Source: Blastopirellula marina DSM 3645 (GTDB lineage Bacteria; Planctomycetota; Planctomycetia; Pirellulales; Pirellulaceae). Taken from it: DNA of 64,000 nucleotides. Within the stretch, counting starts at the first letter, position 1, and each line of letters opens with the position of its first letter. The notes under the pieces were generated by a model. It was given only the letters and a program-made list of their open reading frames with translations, was not told the origin of the DNA and ran no database searches. The translations under genes were made by a program, and so were the position numbers. The stretch covers positions 4,117,315 through 4,181,314 of the forward strand of contig NZ_CH672376.1 in the NCBI RefSeq assembly GCF_000153105.1, given 5' to 3'. Positions 1 to 12,429 of this stretch are shown here, piece by piece.

Positions 1-701
1 TCTACGACAAGATCGATTTCAGCCAAAGTTGGAGCGAAGGGTCGGTTAGCGATGCGATGGGAACCGATGCTGGAAGTCCGGTATTCAAGATTTACGAATG
101 TCCTTCCGCTTCGTTGTCACTCGAAGTCAGCACGGACGACCGACATACGATGATCGCGGATTACATCTCGATCGCCGGCGTGGTGAATGACTTTGCGGGC
201 GTGACCGGTGCGACGGAGAATGAGACCACCGTCGGGAACGCTGCGATGAACGGCGTGCTGTATTACCACAGTCGCACAAATTTCGCCCATGTGACCGATG
301 GAAGCAGCAACACCATGGCGGTCAGCGAAGTTGGCGCATGGCTCAAAAACAACTCCGGCTCCAAGGTCGACTATCGCAGCACGCAGTACGGCTTCAATAT
401 GGGAACGACCGGTACGAATAACAACAAGACCGCGCTGCCGAACTCTACGGACTCGCGCTGCTTCAATACCACGTCGCTTCGCTACCCGATCAATCAGATC
501 GAGCCCTACACTAGCGATTGTGCAACGGACGGCGTTTGCGCCAATTATGGCAACAATGCTCCGCTCCGCTCCAATCACCCAGGCGGCGTCAGCGCGTTGT
601 TTGTTGACGGCTCGGTCCACTTCCTGCCGTCGACGATTGATTTGCTGACCTTCGGAAAGCTGGGCGTCCGCAATGACGGCTTGGTTGTCAGCTTGCCGTA
701 G
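1..701 (+). CDS. DUF1559 prepilin-like protein, C-terminal part (cut by window edge)
   Basis: The frame is open from base 3 to the stop at 699-701, so the gene begins before the window and its pilin-like N-terminal helix is not visible. The visible part has the usual marks of the planctomycete DUF1559 family: a [10 protein letters not shown] segment like the NLYDQIDF region, the VTDGSSNT motif, and a C-terminal [12 protein letters not shown] segment followed by an SVHFL strand. The family is thought to be exported through a type IV pilus/type II secretion-like route; the function of individual members is unknown. The next gene (854) is a small lipoprotein, a pairing that recurs twice more in this window. 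Confidence 0.85.
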   Translation, partial: YDKIDFSQSWSEGSVSDAMGTDAGSPVFKIYECPSASLSLEVSTDDRHTMIADYISIAGVVNDFAGVTGATENETTVGNAAMNGVLYYHSRTNFAHVTDGSSNTMAVSEVGAWLKNNSGSKVDYRSTQYGFNMGTTGTNNNKTALPNSTDSRCFNTTSLRYPINQIEPYTSDCATDGVCANYGNNAPLRSNHPGGVSALFVDGSVHFLPSTIDLLTFGKLGVRNDGLVVSLP

Positions 702-853
702 CACGGCCTTAGGATTCTCTTGTTCGCGAAGAGGACGCGCTGTGTGGCGGCGTCCTCTTGATGGAAGCATGCTCGAGCGGCATTTGTCGTGGAGGGTGTC
801 GCCGACGTATCTCTTTGCGCTCCAACGCTCATTTATTCTGACAGGAATTCACC

Positions 854-1249
854 ATGCGATACGTTTGTCTGGTCGTTTGCTTTCTGGTTTCATTGTCACT
901 GGGGTGTAGTGCGGAGGAACGCACCGTCGATCCGCGGCATCAGGTTTCGGGGACGGTGACGCTTGACGGAAAACCGCTGGCGGAAGGTCGAATCATGTTC
1001 AGCTCTACGGAGGACGCGGCTCGCGGAGTGCCGCCGGCGTCAGTAGAGATTCATGATGGTCAGTACTCGCTTATGGTGACCGTCGGTAAAAAAACGGTGA
1101 AGGTTTCGCACCTTGTCGAATCAGGGCGAGACGAAAGCACTGGCGAACCCATGATGAAAGAGTCCATTCCGGCGAAGTTCAACAAGGATTCCAAATTAGA
1201 GACGACCGTCACCGAAGGGGAGAATACGGCCGATTTCGATCTCAAGTAA
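854..1249 (+). CDS. Small lipoprotein with carboxypeptidase-regulatory/transthyretin-like fold
   Basis: This 131-residue protein starts with a hydrophobic signal ending in SLGC, a lipobox, so it is probably lipid-anchored and periplasmic. The mature part has the phrase VSGTVTLDGKPLAEGRIMF, typical of the beta-sandwich (transthyretin/carboxypeptidase regulatory-like) domains of small planctomycete lipoproteins, and ends in PAKFN...LETTVTEGENTADFDL, the usual C-terminal signature. It lies 152 bp downstream of a DUF1559 gene on the same strand and is probably co-expressed with it. Its biochemical role is unknown. The lipoproteins at 15050 and 52977 share the same framework and the same DUF1559 neighbour. 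Confidence 0.8.
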   Translation: MRYVCLVVCFLVSLSLGCSAEERTVDPRHQVSGTVTLDGKPLAEGRIMFSSTEDAARGVPPASVEIHDGQYSLMVTVGKKTVKVSHLVESGRDESTGEPMMKESIPAKFNKDSKLETTVTEGENTADFDLK

Positions 1250-1918
1250 AGCGAAGATTGCTTGGCCGTTCCGGATGATGACCGGCAATTCTTCAATGTC
1301 CATTGCGCCGCATCTCGCGCAGATGCGGCTGGCGGCATCGATCCAACGTGCTGCAGACGACGACTCAAGCCGACTCGAAGCAGCGAATCGCCAGCGAAAA
1401 GAGGTTGGTGAAGGCCTAGGCAAGAGAGCTCTGGTGAGACGTGCTCGCCGTCGTGGGACGACTTGCCGTTTGCGCCCGTTTTAGACCGATTAGAAGTCGA
1501 CACTGGAAGTCGCGCTGCTTGCGAGTCGTTCGACGTGCCGTTGGCTTTGCGGAGTCGGCCGGTCGATGCTTGCTCTCGGATTGAACCGGCCTTCTCACGG
1601 TTCTAAAACCACTCTGTGACCGATCCGCATGCGAGGTCGGAAAACTCTGGGAGCAGTGCAGCCCTAGGGCCTAGGTTCTCGACAAGTATATCCCTTCAGC
1701 GAACGTCTAAGGCGTTTCAGGCATGGCGGATACGCTGCAAAGGACCATTCGCAGCACAAGCGACGCGAAAGCCCGAACTCGCTGGTCGCAGGCCAGCAGT
1801 CGCGGGAAAGAAAATCAATGCATTTCGATTGGCGATGCTTTCAAAAATCGCCGTATTGTGCGAACATCTCGTTTGCTTTGTGCGTCTGAGATTGCCTTGC
1901 GACCGGCTATTTTCAATC
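1250..1918. other. Intergenic stretch, no gene recognised
   Basis: Several short open frames exist on both strands, but their translations are rich in Arg/Ser/Ala without any recognisable motif and look like chance frames. A longer frame reaches upstream of the bestrophin gene to about 1616, but its first 100 residues have no bestrophin character. No RNA gene or repeat was recognised. Confidence 0.5.
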
Positions 1919-2875
1919 ATGATTGTCAATCGAAATCTCAAATTTGGTCAGGTGCTCTTCTACACATGGAAGAGCATCCTCTACTACGCTGTGCTCTCGG
2001 TGTTGGTCTATTTTTTACATCACGAACTTGAAATCGACGACCTCAGCGTCCCTTTCAATGCGGTCGCGCTGCTGAGTACGGCTTTGGCGATCTTCCTAGG
2101 TTTCAAGAACAATAGCGCCTACGATCGATGGTGGGAGGCCCGCAAGATCTGGGGGCTGCTGGTCAACTATAGTCGCGCCTGGGGGCGTGAGATACTCACC
2201 CTAAGTTTCGCCGTAGAAGGAGATCCGAGTGGAGAACTCGACGCCTGGCGGCATCGCCTGATCTATCGGCATATTGCCTTCGTACATGCGTTGCGGGTCT
2301 TCTTGCGGGGGCGACATGAGTATAACAACATCGACGAACAGTGGATCGAAACGTCCAACACCTATGACGATATTCGTCCTTTTCTGTCTGCTGCCGAAGC
2401 GGAAGAGGTGTTGAGCAAAGAAAACCCGCCGAACTATCTGCTGATGATTCAAGGACGCGAACTTTTGGAGGCGCACCGCAGGGGTTGGCTTTCCGATTAC
2501 CGGTTCGTCCAGCTTTCTCAGACGCTGACCGAGTTCAACAATCATCAGGGGAAGAGCGAGAGAATCAAGAATACGCCGTTCCCCAGGGCCTATAGTTTCT
2601 TTTCCCGCGTGTTTGTCTTTTTGCACGGAACCTTGGTTCCGTTCGCATTTGTCGAAGTGCTCGGCATCTTCAATATACCGCTCGCATTGCTGATCAACTT
2701 TATCTTTTTAAGTCTCGATCAAATCGGCGAGCGAACGGAAGACCCGTTTGAGAATCGCCCCAGCGATACGCCGTTGACGTCGATCAGCGTCACGATCGAA
2801 CAGAATTTAAAGGAGATGCTTGACGAGACGGATCTTCCGCAAAAAACGGAAAAGATCCACGGCGTTATTTTCTAA
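1919..2875 (+). CDS. Bestrophin-family (UPF0187) ion channel protein
   Basis: The predicted 318-residue product matches bacterial bestrophins, which form pentameric anion- or cation-conducting channels in the inner membrane. Supporting features are the N-terminal NLKFGQVLFYTWKSILYYAV membrane segment, the family motif NNSAYDRWWEARKIWG, a central soluble helical region, and a second hydrophobic block around residues 225-265 followed by DPFENRPSDTPLTSI, which matches the conserved DPF...D..PL segment. The ATG at 1919 was chosen because similarity begins there; a longer frame starts upstream but is unlike the family, and no clear Shine-Dalgarno sequence is seen. The gene stands alone between unrelated neighbours. 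The ion carried cannot be told from sequence. Confidence 0.85.
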   Translation: MIVNRNLKFGQVLFYTWKSILYYAVLSVLVYFLHHELEIDDLSVPFNAVALLSTALAIFLGFKNNSAYDRWWEARKIWGLLVNYSRAWGREILTLSFAVEGDPSGELDAWRHRLIYRHIAFVHALRVFLRGRHEYNNIDEQWIETSNTYDDIRPFLSAAEAEEVLSKENPPNYLLMIQGRELLEAHRRGWLSDYRFVQLSQTLTEFNNHQGKSERIKNTPFPRAYSFFSRVFVFLHGTLVPFAFVEVLGIFNIPLALLINFIFLSLDQIGERTEDPFENRPSDTPLTSISVTIEQNLKEMLDETDLPQKTEKIHGVIF

Positions 2876-3022
2876 TTGCATATGGCGCCGTGATCGCCCA
2901 AAACGCCGAGAAAATACGGCATACGGCGGTGGAGCCAACGGTGATTGCTTGTTCGGTCGGCGCAGGGAAACTATAGTCGGCGAAGCCCCTCAGTTCTGAC
3001 GTTCCTTGGCGAGCCTCTGATC

Positions 3023-3998
3023 ATGCAATTCTCTCGACGCACGTTTCCCGTTTTGTCCTTGCTATGGCTGCTCCAATTTTCCGCCGCATCCGCCGCCGAA
3101 CCTACCGGCGACGCCAGCGTGGTCGAAAAGACGCCGGGTCTGATCGCGTTTTGGACGTTTGGTGAAGAGCCGGGCCAGCCGCGAGTTTCGACCGGCGGCG
3201 ACGCGAAGCATCCGCTGGCGGAAGAAGGGGGCGAAGTCGCGCGGGCCGCTGGTGGTCCTTACTCAGGCTACTCGGCGCATTTTCAAGGGAGGCAATATTT
3301 TCGCATTCCGCATGCGGAGCTAGGCGCGCTCGACATCCATGGCAATTATGCCCAAGTTTCGATGTTCGCCGTCGTGCGACTCGACGAGATGAAGAAGGGA
3401 GTCACCATCGCCGGGATTTGGAATGAAGGAGAAGGGAAGGGGGACGACAAAGGGGTCCGGCAGTACGCGATTTTGTTGAACATGCCGGCGTATGGCGGAA
3501 GTCGTCAGTTGGTTCCCCATATTTCAGCCGAAGGGGGCGTGACGCGCCGCGCCGATGGATCTCCTTTTCCTTGGTGCGCCGACTACGCCGCATCGGTCTC
3601 GCAAGTTCCAACCGCAGAGTGGGTAACGCTCGGCTTTACCTACGACGGCCAATACATCCGCGCTTACTACAACGGCGTGATGGAAGCGCGTGAACTCGAT
3701 CCGAAAAAAGACCGGCGCGAAGACCGCTACTTCACCAGCGAAGGCCCCGACGGCGGCTCACGCGGCATGAATCCCTATTATCATGGCCGCGGAATATTCA
3801 CTTACGAGGCCGAAAAACACGCGGAATCAAAGCCGAGCGGCCCGGCCGACTTTACCGTCGGCGCTCGCTACGCCGTCGGCAGCATCCTGAGCGAAACGCT
3901 CAAGGGACGCATGGGCGGGCTGGCCGTCTTCAACCGCGCGTTGACGGATGCCGAAATGAAACAGCTGCACGAGTCGGCCGGCGTCAGCAAGTTGTCTT

Positions 3999-4015
<17 letters not shown>
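3023..4015 (+). CDS. Secreted LamG/concanavalin A-like domain protein
   Basis: The product (330 residues from the ATG at 3023) begins with a clear signal peptide, a basic MQFSRR start then a hydrophobic core, with probable cleavage after SAASAA. The rest resembles LamG/concanavalin A-like jelly-roll domains common in planctomycete secreted proteins: PGLIAFWTFGE near the start, an ILNMPAYGG...PHISAEGG segment in the middle, WVTLGFTYDGQYIRAYYNG, and the closing GRMGGLAVFNRALTDAEMKQLH, the classic end of this fold. Such domains usually bind carbohydrates; no catalytic module is fused here. The start at 3023 is preferred over the frame opening at 2945 because the signal peptide begins there. The gene is convergent with topA and the 3' ends overlap by 17 bp. 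Confidence 0.75.
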
Positions 4016-6776
<2,761 letters not shown>

Positions 6777-7177
6777 GGGTGTCATTCTCAATGTGGGGGA
6801 AGGCTTTACGCGGCGCAAGGCGTCTGTCGTCATTACATATCTGACAGATTGCGTGGTCTTCCTAAGTTACGTATTCGGGAGTTGGTTATTCGTTAAAATC
6901 CGGGTATCCAAAATTCCCGGCACTTGGGGGGCGAATTACGAAAAAACAGCGTCGAGCCCGGCGAGAAGATTTGACTTCTCCCTTTGGCGCGACCGGTGGA
7001 TTCGGTTCAACTTGTGCATCGCTAGGCGAGACTGGGATTGAATTTAGGGCGCGTCCCCCTACAATCGGTCGAATTCGTCCGCGAGCAGATGCTGCTGCAA
7101 ACCAATAATGCGTCTTGTATCGCGATGTCAAGTGGTGACGCTGGCGCCAAATGCGTCAGTGTTAAGGATTGGAACCC
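6777..7177. other. Divergent intergenic region between topA and the PpiD-like gene
   Basis: About 400 bp separate two divergently read genes, so it should hold both promoters. No coding frame with recognisable character and no RNA gene was seen. The only clear element is the AAGGA ribosome binding site at 7164-7168, nine bases before the ATG at 7178. Confidence 0.5.
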
Positions 7178-9685
7178 ATGCGCAACCCGTTTCATTTCTT
7201 CCGTAAAAACCAAAAAGCCCTGCTGGCTGTCTTCGGCGTCTTGCTGATGATCGTCTTCACCGTCGGGGGTGTGGTTTCACAATTCTTCCCACAACGGGCC
7301 GCTTATGAAGCGGCTGATAAGGTCGTCGTCAAAATCGATGGCCAACCGCTAACCAAACCTGAAATTGACCGATTGAGCCAGGACGCCACACTGGTTTCGT
7401 TGGTGACCGGCATGGCGATGGCGCGAACGCAAGAAGCGGGAGGATTTCCGAATCCGCCGGCTCCGCCGATCGCTGGCTTGCGTTATCAACCCCCATCGGG
7501 ACCCAATTCGCCCGGCGGCGCGATGCGAGAAGAAATTTCGACGCAAGTTGTGATTTCGGACCATCTCTTTTCGCTTGAAGGCGAGCGATTGGGGGTCGCG
7601 ATCAGCGACGACATGGTTCGCGAATTCATGACTTCGGTGACCGGCGGAGTGATTTCGGACGTTCAATACGCCGAACTGCTCAATCAGGCCCAGGGCGCTG
7701 ATGGTCGCGTTACCTACGACCAGATGTTTGAGATGTTCCGGCGGACGCTGTTGGTTCAAAAGACCAAGCGACTGTTGCTGGAAGGGATTAGCACGGCGAC
7801 GCCTGCGTCGGCATGGATCAACTATCGCAACTTGAATCGTACGCTTGACGTGCAACTGTACCCGGTAAATACGGCCGATTACCTGGCGAAGGTAACGAAA
7901 AAACCGACCGAAGCCGAACTGAAAAAACTGTTCAATCAATATCGCGACCAGATCCGCAATCCGCTGACCGGCGAGCCCGGATTCTTGCAACTCGACAAAG
8001 CGGCGGTTGGTTTCGTGAAAGCCGATTACGAAAAATTCCTGGAAGCCGAACTGGCCAAGATCACCGACGAGCAAGTCGCCGCCGACTACGAGAAAAACAA
8101 AGACAGCAGCTACCGCAAACCGGTCGCGGACCCCGCCGCCGAAACGCCGCTGGGCGTGCCAGCGACTGAACCGGCGATGGAAGAGCAGCCGGCCGCTACC
8201 GAGCCGATGACGACCGAGCCGATGACGACGGAGCCGATGTCGACGGAGCCGATGAAAACCGAGCCTGCTGCCGAGAAACCGGCGGAAGACAAGCCGGCCG
8301 CGGAACCCGCCAAGATGGAAGAACCGGCGAAGGAAGCTCCCGCGGAAGAAAAAACGATGACCGAAACTCCCCCTGCGACCGAAAAATCGGCGGAGGAGAA
8401 ACCGGCGCCGGAAGCTCCGGCAGAAGAGAAACCCGCCGATGAAAAACCGGCTGCGGAAGAATCGAGCCTGCTAGGACGCGGTTCGGAAGTGATGCTGGTC
8501 GCCTTCCAAGAAGAAGGTGAGAAACCGGCGGAAGACAAACCGTCCGAAGAGAAGCCGGCGACTGAAAAGCCGGCAGACGACGCTGCTCCGGCGGCGGAAC
8601 CGATGAAAGAGACGCCGGCCGAAACGAAGCCGATGGAAGAGATGTCGGCTCCGATGGATGAGACGAAGCCGACGGACGAGTCGCCCATGGAAGAAGCGCC
8701 GGTCGAGTATCGTCCGCTGGAAGAAGTGAAAGATCAGATCAAAGCTTCGCTGGCTCGCCCGTTGGCTCAAGCCGCCGTGAAAGACGCGCTGCAAAAAGTC
8801 TCGGACGTTCTGCAGCGTGAGTACGACGACTACTTCTACGCCGACGAGCAAAACGGGAACCCGTTTGACGATCTCGATCTGAAGAAGCTCGCCCAAGAGC
8901 ACGGCGTCGAGTATGGCGAGATGCCGATGATGGACTACATCGCGGCGATGGAATCGCCGTACGGTGAGATCACGCACGCCGAGTTCAGCTACAACCCGCA
9001 ACAGGGCGGTCTGCAGCGTAACGATCGACGGTTCGTTGATTTCATCTTCGGCAACAAATCGCCGTTGTATCGTCCGCAAGAGTTCCCTGGCGCGTCGTCG
9101 TCCAGCATGTTCTCAATGCCGGCCGATCAGCAGTTCGTCTTTTGGAAGACCGACGAATCAAAAGGCTTTTTGCCGACCTTCGATCAGGTTCGCGACCAAG
9201 TGGTCGAAGCCTGGAAGTTGCAACAAGCGGCCAAGTTGGCCGAAGCCGAAGCGGAAAAGATCGCCGCCTCGGCCCAGGGAGACGCGCCGCTCAACGAAGT
9301 CGTGCCGGTCAAAGACGCGGTGCTTGTCGCGGACAACATCACCTACTACCAAGAGATTCGCCAGCCGGGCCAATACAACCCGGCTCAGATCCCTGGCGTC
9401 GAGAAGACCGGTCTCAAGACGCTCGACAAAATCTTCGCCACACCGGTTGGCGCCACGGTGGTGGCGCCCAACGCCGACGAAACGGTCTGGTATGTCGCTC
9501 GGGTCACCGGCGAACGAAAGACCGAAGCCGAACTTCGTGATCAACTGAAAGCGGAGATGAACGGCGACTTCCCGTTTAGCGTCGCGTACCTCGAAGGCAT
9601 GCGTTCGCAAGTTCGCTGGAATCAAGTCCAGGAAGACTTGTTTGAGCGGTTCAACGTTGAATGGCAATCGATCGCTGACGAATAG
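7178..9685 (+). CDS. PpiD/SurA-like membrane-anchored periplasmic chaperone with long acidic repeat insert
   Basis: The 835-residue product starts MRNPFHFFRKNQKALLAVFG, a short cytoplasmic piece and one membrane helix exactly as in PpiD-type proteins. An N-terminal SurA-like region follows (VVVKIDGQPLTKPEIDRL and the helical segment after it). Residues about 310-520 form a low-complexity insert of Pro/Glu/Ala/Lys/Thr repeats (TEPMTTEPM, EEKPA and similar). The C-terminal part is helical and charged. I see no convincing parvulin (PpiC) active site, so this may be chaperone-only. Family members help fold secreted outer membrane and periplasmic proteins. The ATG at 7178 is preferred over an in-frame TTG three codons upstream because of the well-placed AAGGA. 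A strong terminator follows at 9716. Confidence 0.75.
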   Translation: MRNPFHFFRKNQKALLAVFGVLLMIVFTVGGVVSQFFPQRAAYEAADKVVVKIDGQPLTKPEIDRLSQDATLVSLVTGMAMARTQEAGGFPNPPAPPIAGLRYQPPSGPNSPGGAMREEISTQVVISDHLFSLEGERLGVAISDDMVREFMTSVTGGVISDVQYAELLNQAQGADGRVTYDQMFEMFRRTLLVQKTKRLLLEGISTATPASAWINYRNLNRTLDVQLYPVNTADYLAKVTKKPTEAELKKLFNQYRDQIRNPLTGEPGFLQLDKAAVGFVKADYEKFLEAELAKITDEQVAADYEKNKDSSYRKPVADPAAETPLGVPATEPAMEEQPAATEPMTTEPMTTEPMSTEPMKTEPAAEKPAEDKPAAEPAKMEEPAKEAPAEEKTMTETPPATEKSAEEKPAPEAPAEEKPADEKPAAEESSLLGRGSEVMLVAFQEEGEKPAEDKPSEEKPATEKPADDAAPAAEPMKETPAETKPMEEMSAPMDETKPTDESPMEEAPVEYRPLEEVKDQIKASLARPLAQAAVKDALQKVSDVLQREYDDYFYADEQNGNPFDDLDLKKLAQEHGVEYGEMPMMDYIAAMESPYGEITHAEFSYNPQQGGLQRNDRRFVDFIFGNKSPLYRPQEFPGASSSSMFSMPADQQFVFWKTDESKGFLPTFDQVRDQVVEAWKLQQAAKLAEAEAEKIAASAQGDAPLNEVVPVKDAVLVADNITYYQEIRQPGQYNPAQIPGVEKTGLKTLDKIFATPVGATVVAPNADETVWYVARVTGERKTEAELRDQLKAEMNGDFPFSVAYLEGMRSQVRWNQVQEDLFERFNVEWQSIADE

Positions 9686-9715
9686 ATCGCCGATTCGCCA
9701 CATGAGTGAGAAGCA

Positions 9716-9747
9716 AGAGCCTGCGAGTGATCGCAGGCTCTTTTTTT
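9716..9747 (+). terminator. Rho-independent terminator of the PpiD-like gene
   Basis: An 11-bp perfect stem (AGAGCCTGCGA at 9716-9726 paired with TCGCAGGCTCT at 9731-9741), a four-base loop and a run of seven T at 9741-9747 lie about 30 bp after the stop codon. Confidence 0.9.
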
Positions 9748-9800
9748 GTTGCGCCGTAGTTGAAGGTGGCGCTATTGGAAGTCGCCTGTGAATATTCCTC

Positions 9801-10080
9801 TTCGTAGCCCGAAGCGCAAGTTTTGAAGTTGCGCTATTTTGCCAAACCACATCCGGTTGGCCCGGATAGCTCCGCTATCGGGGCCGACGAAGTCGGCAAG
9901 AAGCATTGGTCCGAGGTCGGGCGATCAGCGGCAGGCGTTTTCCTGTTTGATGTTGTGAAAGCTCCGCTAACTACTAGCCTGGCGCCAATGCCTCTTACGG
10001 CTGCGCCGCCCCGATAGCCGAGCTATCGCGGCCAACCGGGAAATGGCGCAACTTCAAAAAAGCGCGCTTCGGGCTACGAA
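9801..10080. repeat. Long imperfect inverted repeat element, copy 1
   Basis: The element is bounded by TTCGTAGCCC (9801-9810) and its exact complement GGGCTACGAA (10071-10080). Within the arms, GAAGCGC, GAAGTTGCGC, CGGTTGGCC and GATAGC...GCTATCGGGG are mirrored over about 80 bases on each side, leaving a unique centre of about 110 bp. There is no coding frame. A second copy sharing the GGTTGGCC...GATAGCT...GCTATCGG block and the GGGCTACGAA edge lies at 20698-20918, and a half-copy starts near 14557. It looks like a REP/MITE-type intergenic repeat sitting between two convergent terminators. Confidence 0.75.
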
Positions 10081-10100
10081 GAAATGACAACGGCGCGCAC

Positions 10101-10131
10101 AAAAAAAGAGCCAGTCGCAAGGACTGGCTCT
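10101..10131 (-). terminator. Rho-independent terminator of glgB
   Basis: Read on the minus strand, AGAGCCAGTC pairs with GACTGGCTCT (10-bp stem, 10107-10116 with 10122-10131, five-base loop), followed by a run of T (A at 10101-10107 on the plus strand). It lies about 30 bp after the glgB stop. Confidence 0.9.
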
Positions 10132-10162
10132 CTTTCGCATTTCTCATGGTCGCACGCGTCGC

Positions 10163-12370
10163 CTAGCAAGGCTTCAAGATCACGCAGCCTAGCGGCGGGA
10201 CGTTGAGCGAGATCGAGTTCTCGCGGCCGTTCCAGCCGATCGGAGCCGAATCGAGTTCGTCGACGTTGATCACGTTGCTGCCGGCGTAGCGCGAGTTGTC
10301 GGAGTTGAAGATCTCGCGATACGAGCCTGCCTTCGGCACGCCGATGCGGTAGTCGTGATAAACGACCGGCGTAAAGTTGCAGACCGCGATTGTGAAATCG
10401 TTGGGGTCTTTCGCTTTTCGCATGAAGGCGGCGACGCTGGCTTCCCAGTTGTCGCAGTCGATCCACTCAAAGCCTTCTCCCTTGAAGTCGACTTCGTAGA
10501 GGGACGCTTCGTGCTGATACATTGCGTTCAGGTCCGAGACCATTTGCTGCATCCCTTTGTGCGATTCCCACTCGAGGAGATCCCACTGCAGCTGACCGTC
10601 GGCGTTCCATTCGTTCCATTGACCGAAGTCGGCGCCCATGAACAGCAGCTTCTTGCCGGGATGGCTCCACATGTACGAATAGAGCAATCGCAGGTTGGCG
10701 AAGCGTTGCCACAAGTCGCCTGGCATCTGGTCCAGCAGCGAGCCTTTGCCGTGCACGACTTCGTCATGCGACAGCGGCAGCGAGAAGTTTTCGCTGAACG
10801 CATAGATCAAGCTAAACGTCAGTTCGCCGTGATGGAACTTGCGGTGGATCGGATCTTTCCGCATGTAGCGGAGCGTATCGTTCATCCAGCCCATGTTCCA
10901 CTTCAGGCTGAAGCCGAGACCGCCGACCGAGGTCGGGTGCGAAACGCCGCCGAAAGAGGTCGACTCTTCGGCGATGGTCAACACGCCTGGGTATTGCAGA
11001 TGCGACTGCTCGTTGAACTCGCGGAGGAACGAGATCGCTTCGATGTTCTCGCGTCCGCCATGTTCGTTCGGCACCCATTCGTCATGCTTGCGGCTGTAGT
11101 CGAGATACAGCATCGAAGCGACGGCGTCGACGCGCAGTCCGTCGATGTGGAACTTGTCAAACCAGAACAGCGCGTTCGAGGTCAGGAAGTTGCGGACCTC
11201 GTTGCGGCCATAGTTAAAGATCAGCGTTCCCCAGTCGGGATGCTCGCCCTTGCGGGGATCTTCGTGCTCGTACAGCGAAGTGCCGTCAAACTGACGCAGG
11301 CCGTGATCGTCTTTGGGGAAGTGAGCCGGCACCCAGTCGATCAGCACGCCCAGCCCATGCTGATGGCAATAGTCGACAAAGTACATGAAGTCTTCCGGCG
11401 TGCCGTAACGGCTGGTCGCGGCGAAGTAGCCGACCGCTTGATAGCCCCAACTGCCGGTGAACGGATGCTCAGAGATCGGCATCAGTTCGATGTGGGTGTA
11501 GTTCTGCTGTAGGCAATACTCGACCAATTGGTGAGCCAGATCGCGATAGTTGAACCAGCCGTTCTTAGAATCGGCGTTCCACTTCCAACTACCCAGATGG
11601 ACTTCGTAGACCGAAACGGGACGTTCCAGTTGGTTCTGCTCGCGACGCTTCTCCATGTAGTCGCCGTCATTCCACGTATAGGTCGACAGGTCGGTGACGA
11701 TGTTTGCAGTCCGTGGAGGAACTTCGGCGGCGAATGCGTAGGGATCGCATTTGTCGACGGTCCGATCATGTTGATTCACGCGGTACTTGTATTGCGCACC
11801 CGGCTGCAGATCGGGGATGAAGATCTCCCAGATGCCGCTCGAGGCCAGCTTGCGCATCGGATTGACGCGGCCATCCCATTTGTTGAACTGGCCGACGACG
11901 GCGACGCTTTTGGCGTTTGGCGCCCAGACGGCGAAGTTGACGCCGGTGACGCCGTTGACGGTGCGGATCTGCGCGCCCAGCTTGTCGTACGATTTCCAGT
12001 GCGCGCCTTCCCCCAGCAGGTAAAGGTCGTAGTCACTGAAATAAGATGGAAACGCGTAGGGATCATGGACTGAGTTCATCTGGCCGCTCTGGTCACTGGT
12101 GCGCAATTGATACTGTCCCGATTTCATGACGTCATCCTCTGGGCAAATCGCTTCGAACAAACCGCTCGGGTGAATCCGCCGCATCGGTAAAGAGTTATTA
12201 TGACCTGGATGGAAAACCCATGCTTGCTCCGACTCGGGCAAATATGCTCGAACGGCGATCGCAGGCTCACCCCGGTGATCAACTTTGTGCGGGCCGAGAA
12301 TGCGGAACGGATCCTCGGATCGGCATTCGATTAAAGCCCCCATGTTATCTAGTGTAACATTAGTCCGCAC
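10163..12370 (-). CDS. glgB: 1,4-alpha-glucan branching enzyme (GH13)
   Basis: The 735-residue product cuts alpha-1,4 glucan chains and re-attaches them by alpha-1,6 bonds, making branched glycogen. It has the N-terminal beta-sandwich region (FRILGPHKV), the CBM48 module (GVNFAVWAPNAKSVAVVGQFNKWDG, residues about 144-167), the GH13 barrel and a C-terminal beta domain. The catalytic residues are in place: Asp415 in GLRVDAV, Glu468 in TIAEEST and Asp536 in LSHDEVVHGK, each exactly ten positions later than in the E. coli enzyme. Length matches the family. No other glycogen gene is adjacent; the gene has its own terminator. Confidence 0.96.
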   Translation of the reverse strand: MRTNVTLDNMGALIECRSEDPFRILGPHKVDHRGEPAIAVRAYLPESEQAWVFHPGHNNSLPMRRIHPSGLFEAICPEDDVMKSGQYQLRTSDQSGQMNSVHDPYAFPSYFSDYDLYLLGEGAHWKSYDKLGAQIRTVNGVTGVNFAVWAPNAKSVAVVGQFNKWDGRVNPMRKLASSGIWEIFIPDLQPGAQYKYRVNQHDRTVDKCDPYAFAAEVPPRTANIVTDLSTYTWNDGDYMEKRREQNQLERPVSVYEVHLGSWKWNADSKNGWFNYRDLAHQLVEYCLQQNYTHIELMPISEHPFTGSWGYQAVGYFAATSRYGTPEDFMYFVDYCHQHGLGVLIDWVPAHFPKDDHGLRQFDGTSLYEHEDPRKGEHPDWGTLIFNYGRNEVRNFLTSNALFWFDKFHIDGLRVDAVASMLYLDYSRKHDEWVPNEHGGRENIEAISFLREFNEQSHLQYPGVLTIAEESTSFGGVSHPTSVGGLGFSLKWNMGWMNDTLRYMRKDPIHRKFHHGELTFSLIYAFSENFSLPLSHDEVVHGKGSLLDQMPGDLWQRFANLRLLYSYMWSHPGKKLLFMGADFGQWNEWNADGQLQWDLLEWESHKGMQQMVSDLNAMYQHEASLYEVDFKGEGFEWIDCDNWEASVAAFMRKAKDPNDFTIAVCNFTPVVYHDYRIGVPKAGSYREIFNSDNSRYAGSNVINVDELDSAPIGWNGRENSISLNVPPLGCVILKPC

Positions 12371-12429
12371 GCGCTTCTCCTCGTGATGTTGTGTTCAGTG
12401 GGGGGAATGATGTAAACCGCGAATAAAAA

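Noticed and set aside
1616-1918. N-terminal extension of the bestrophin gene by 101 codons
   Set aside because: The extra residues have no similarity to the family or signal character; the conserved protein starts at MIVNRNLKFG.
10355-11512. Long plus-strand open frame (385 codons) opposite glgB
   Set aside because: It is the antisense shadow of a clearly conserved enzyme; the translation has no motif and is rich in residues expected from the complement of GC-rich codons. The same holds for the long frames opposite topA (5001-6032), the DnaJ gene (37457-38542) and the PpiD-like gene (8110-8688).
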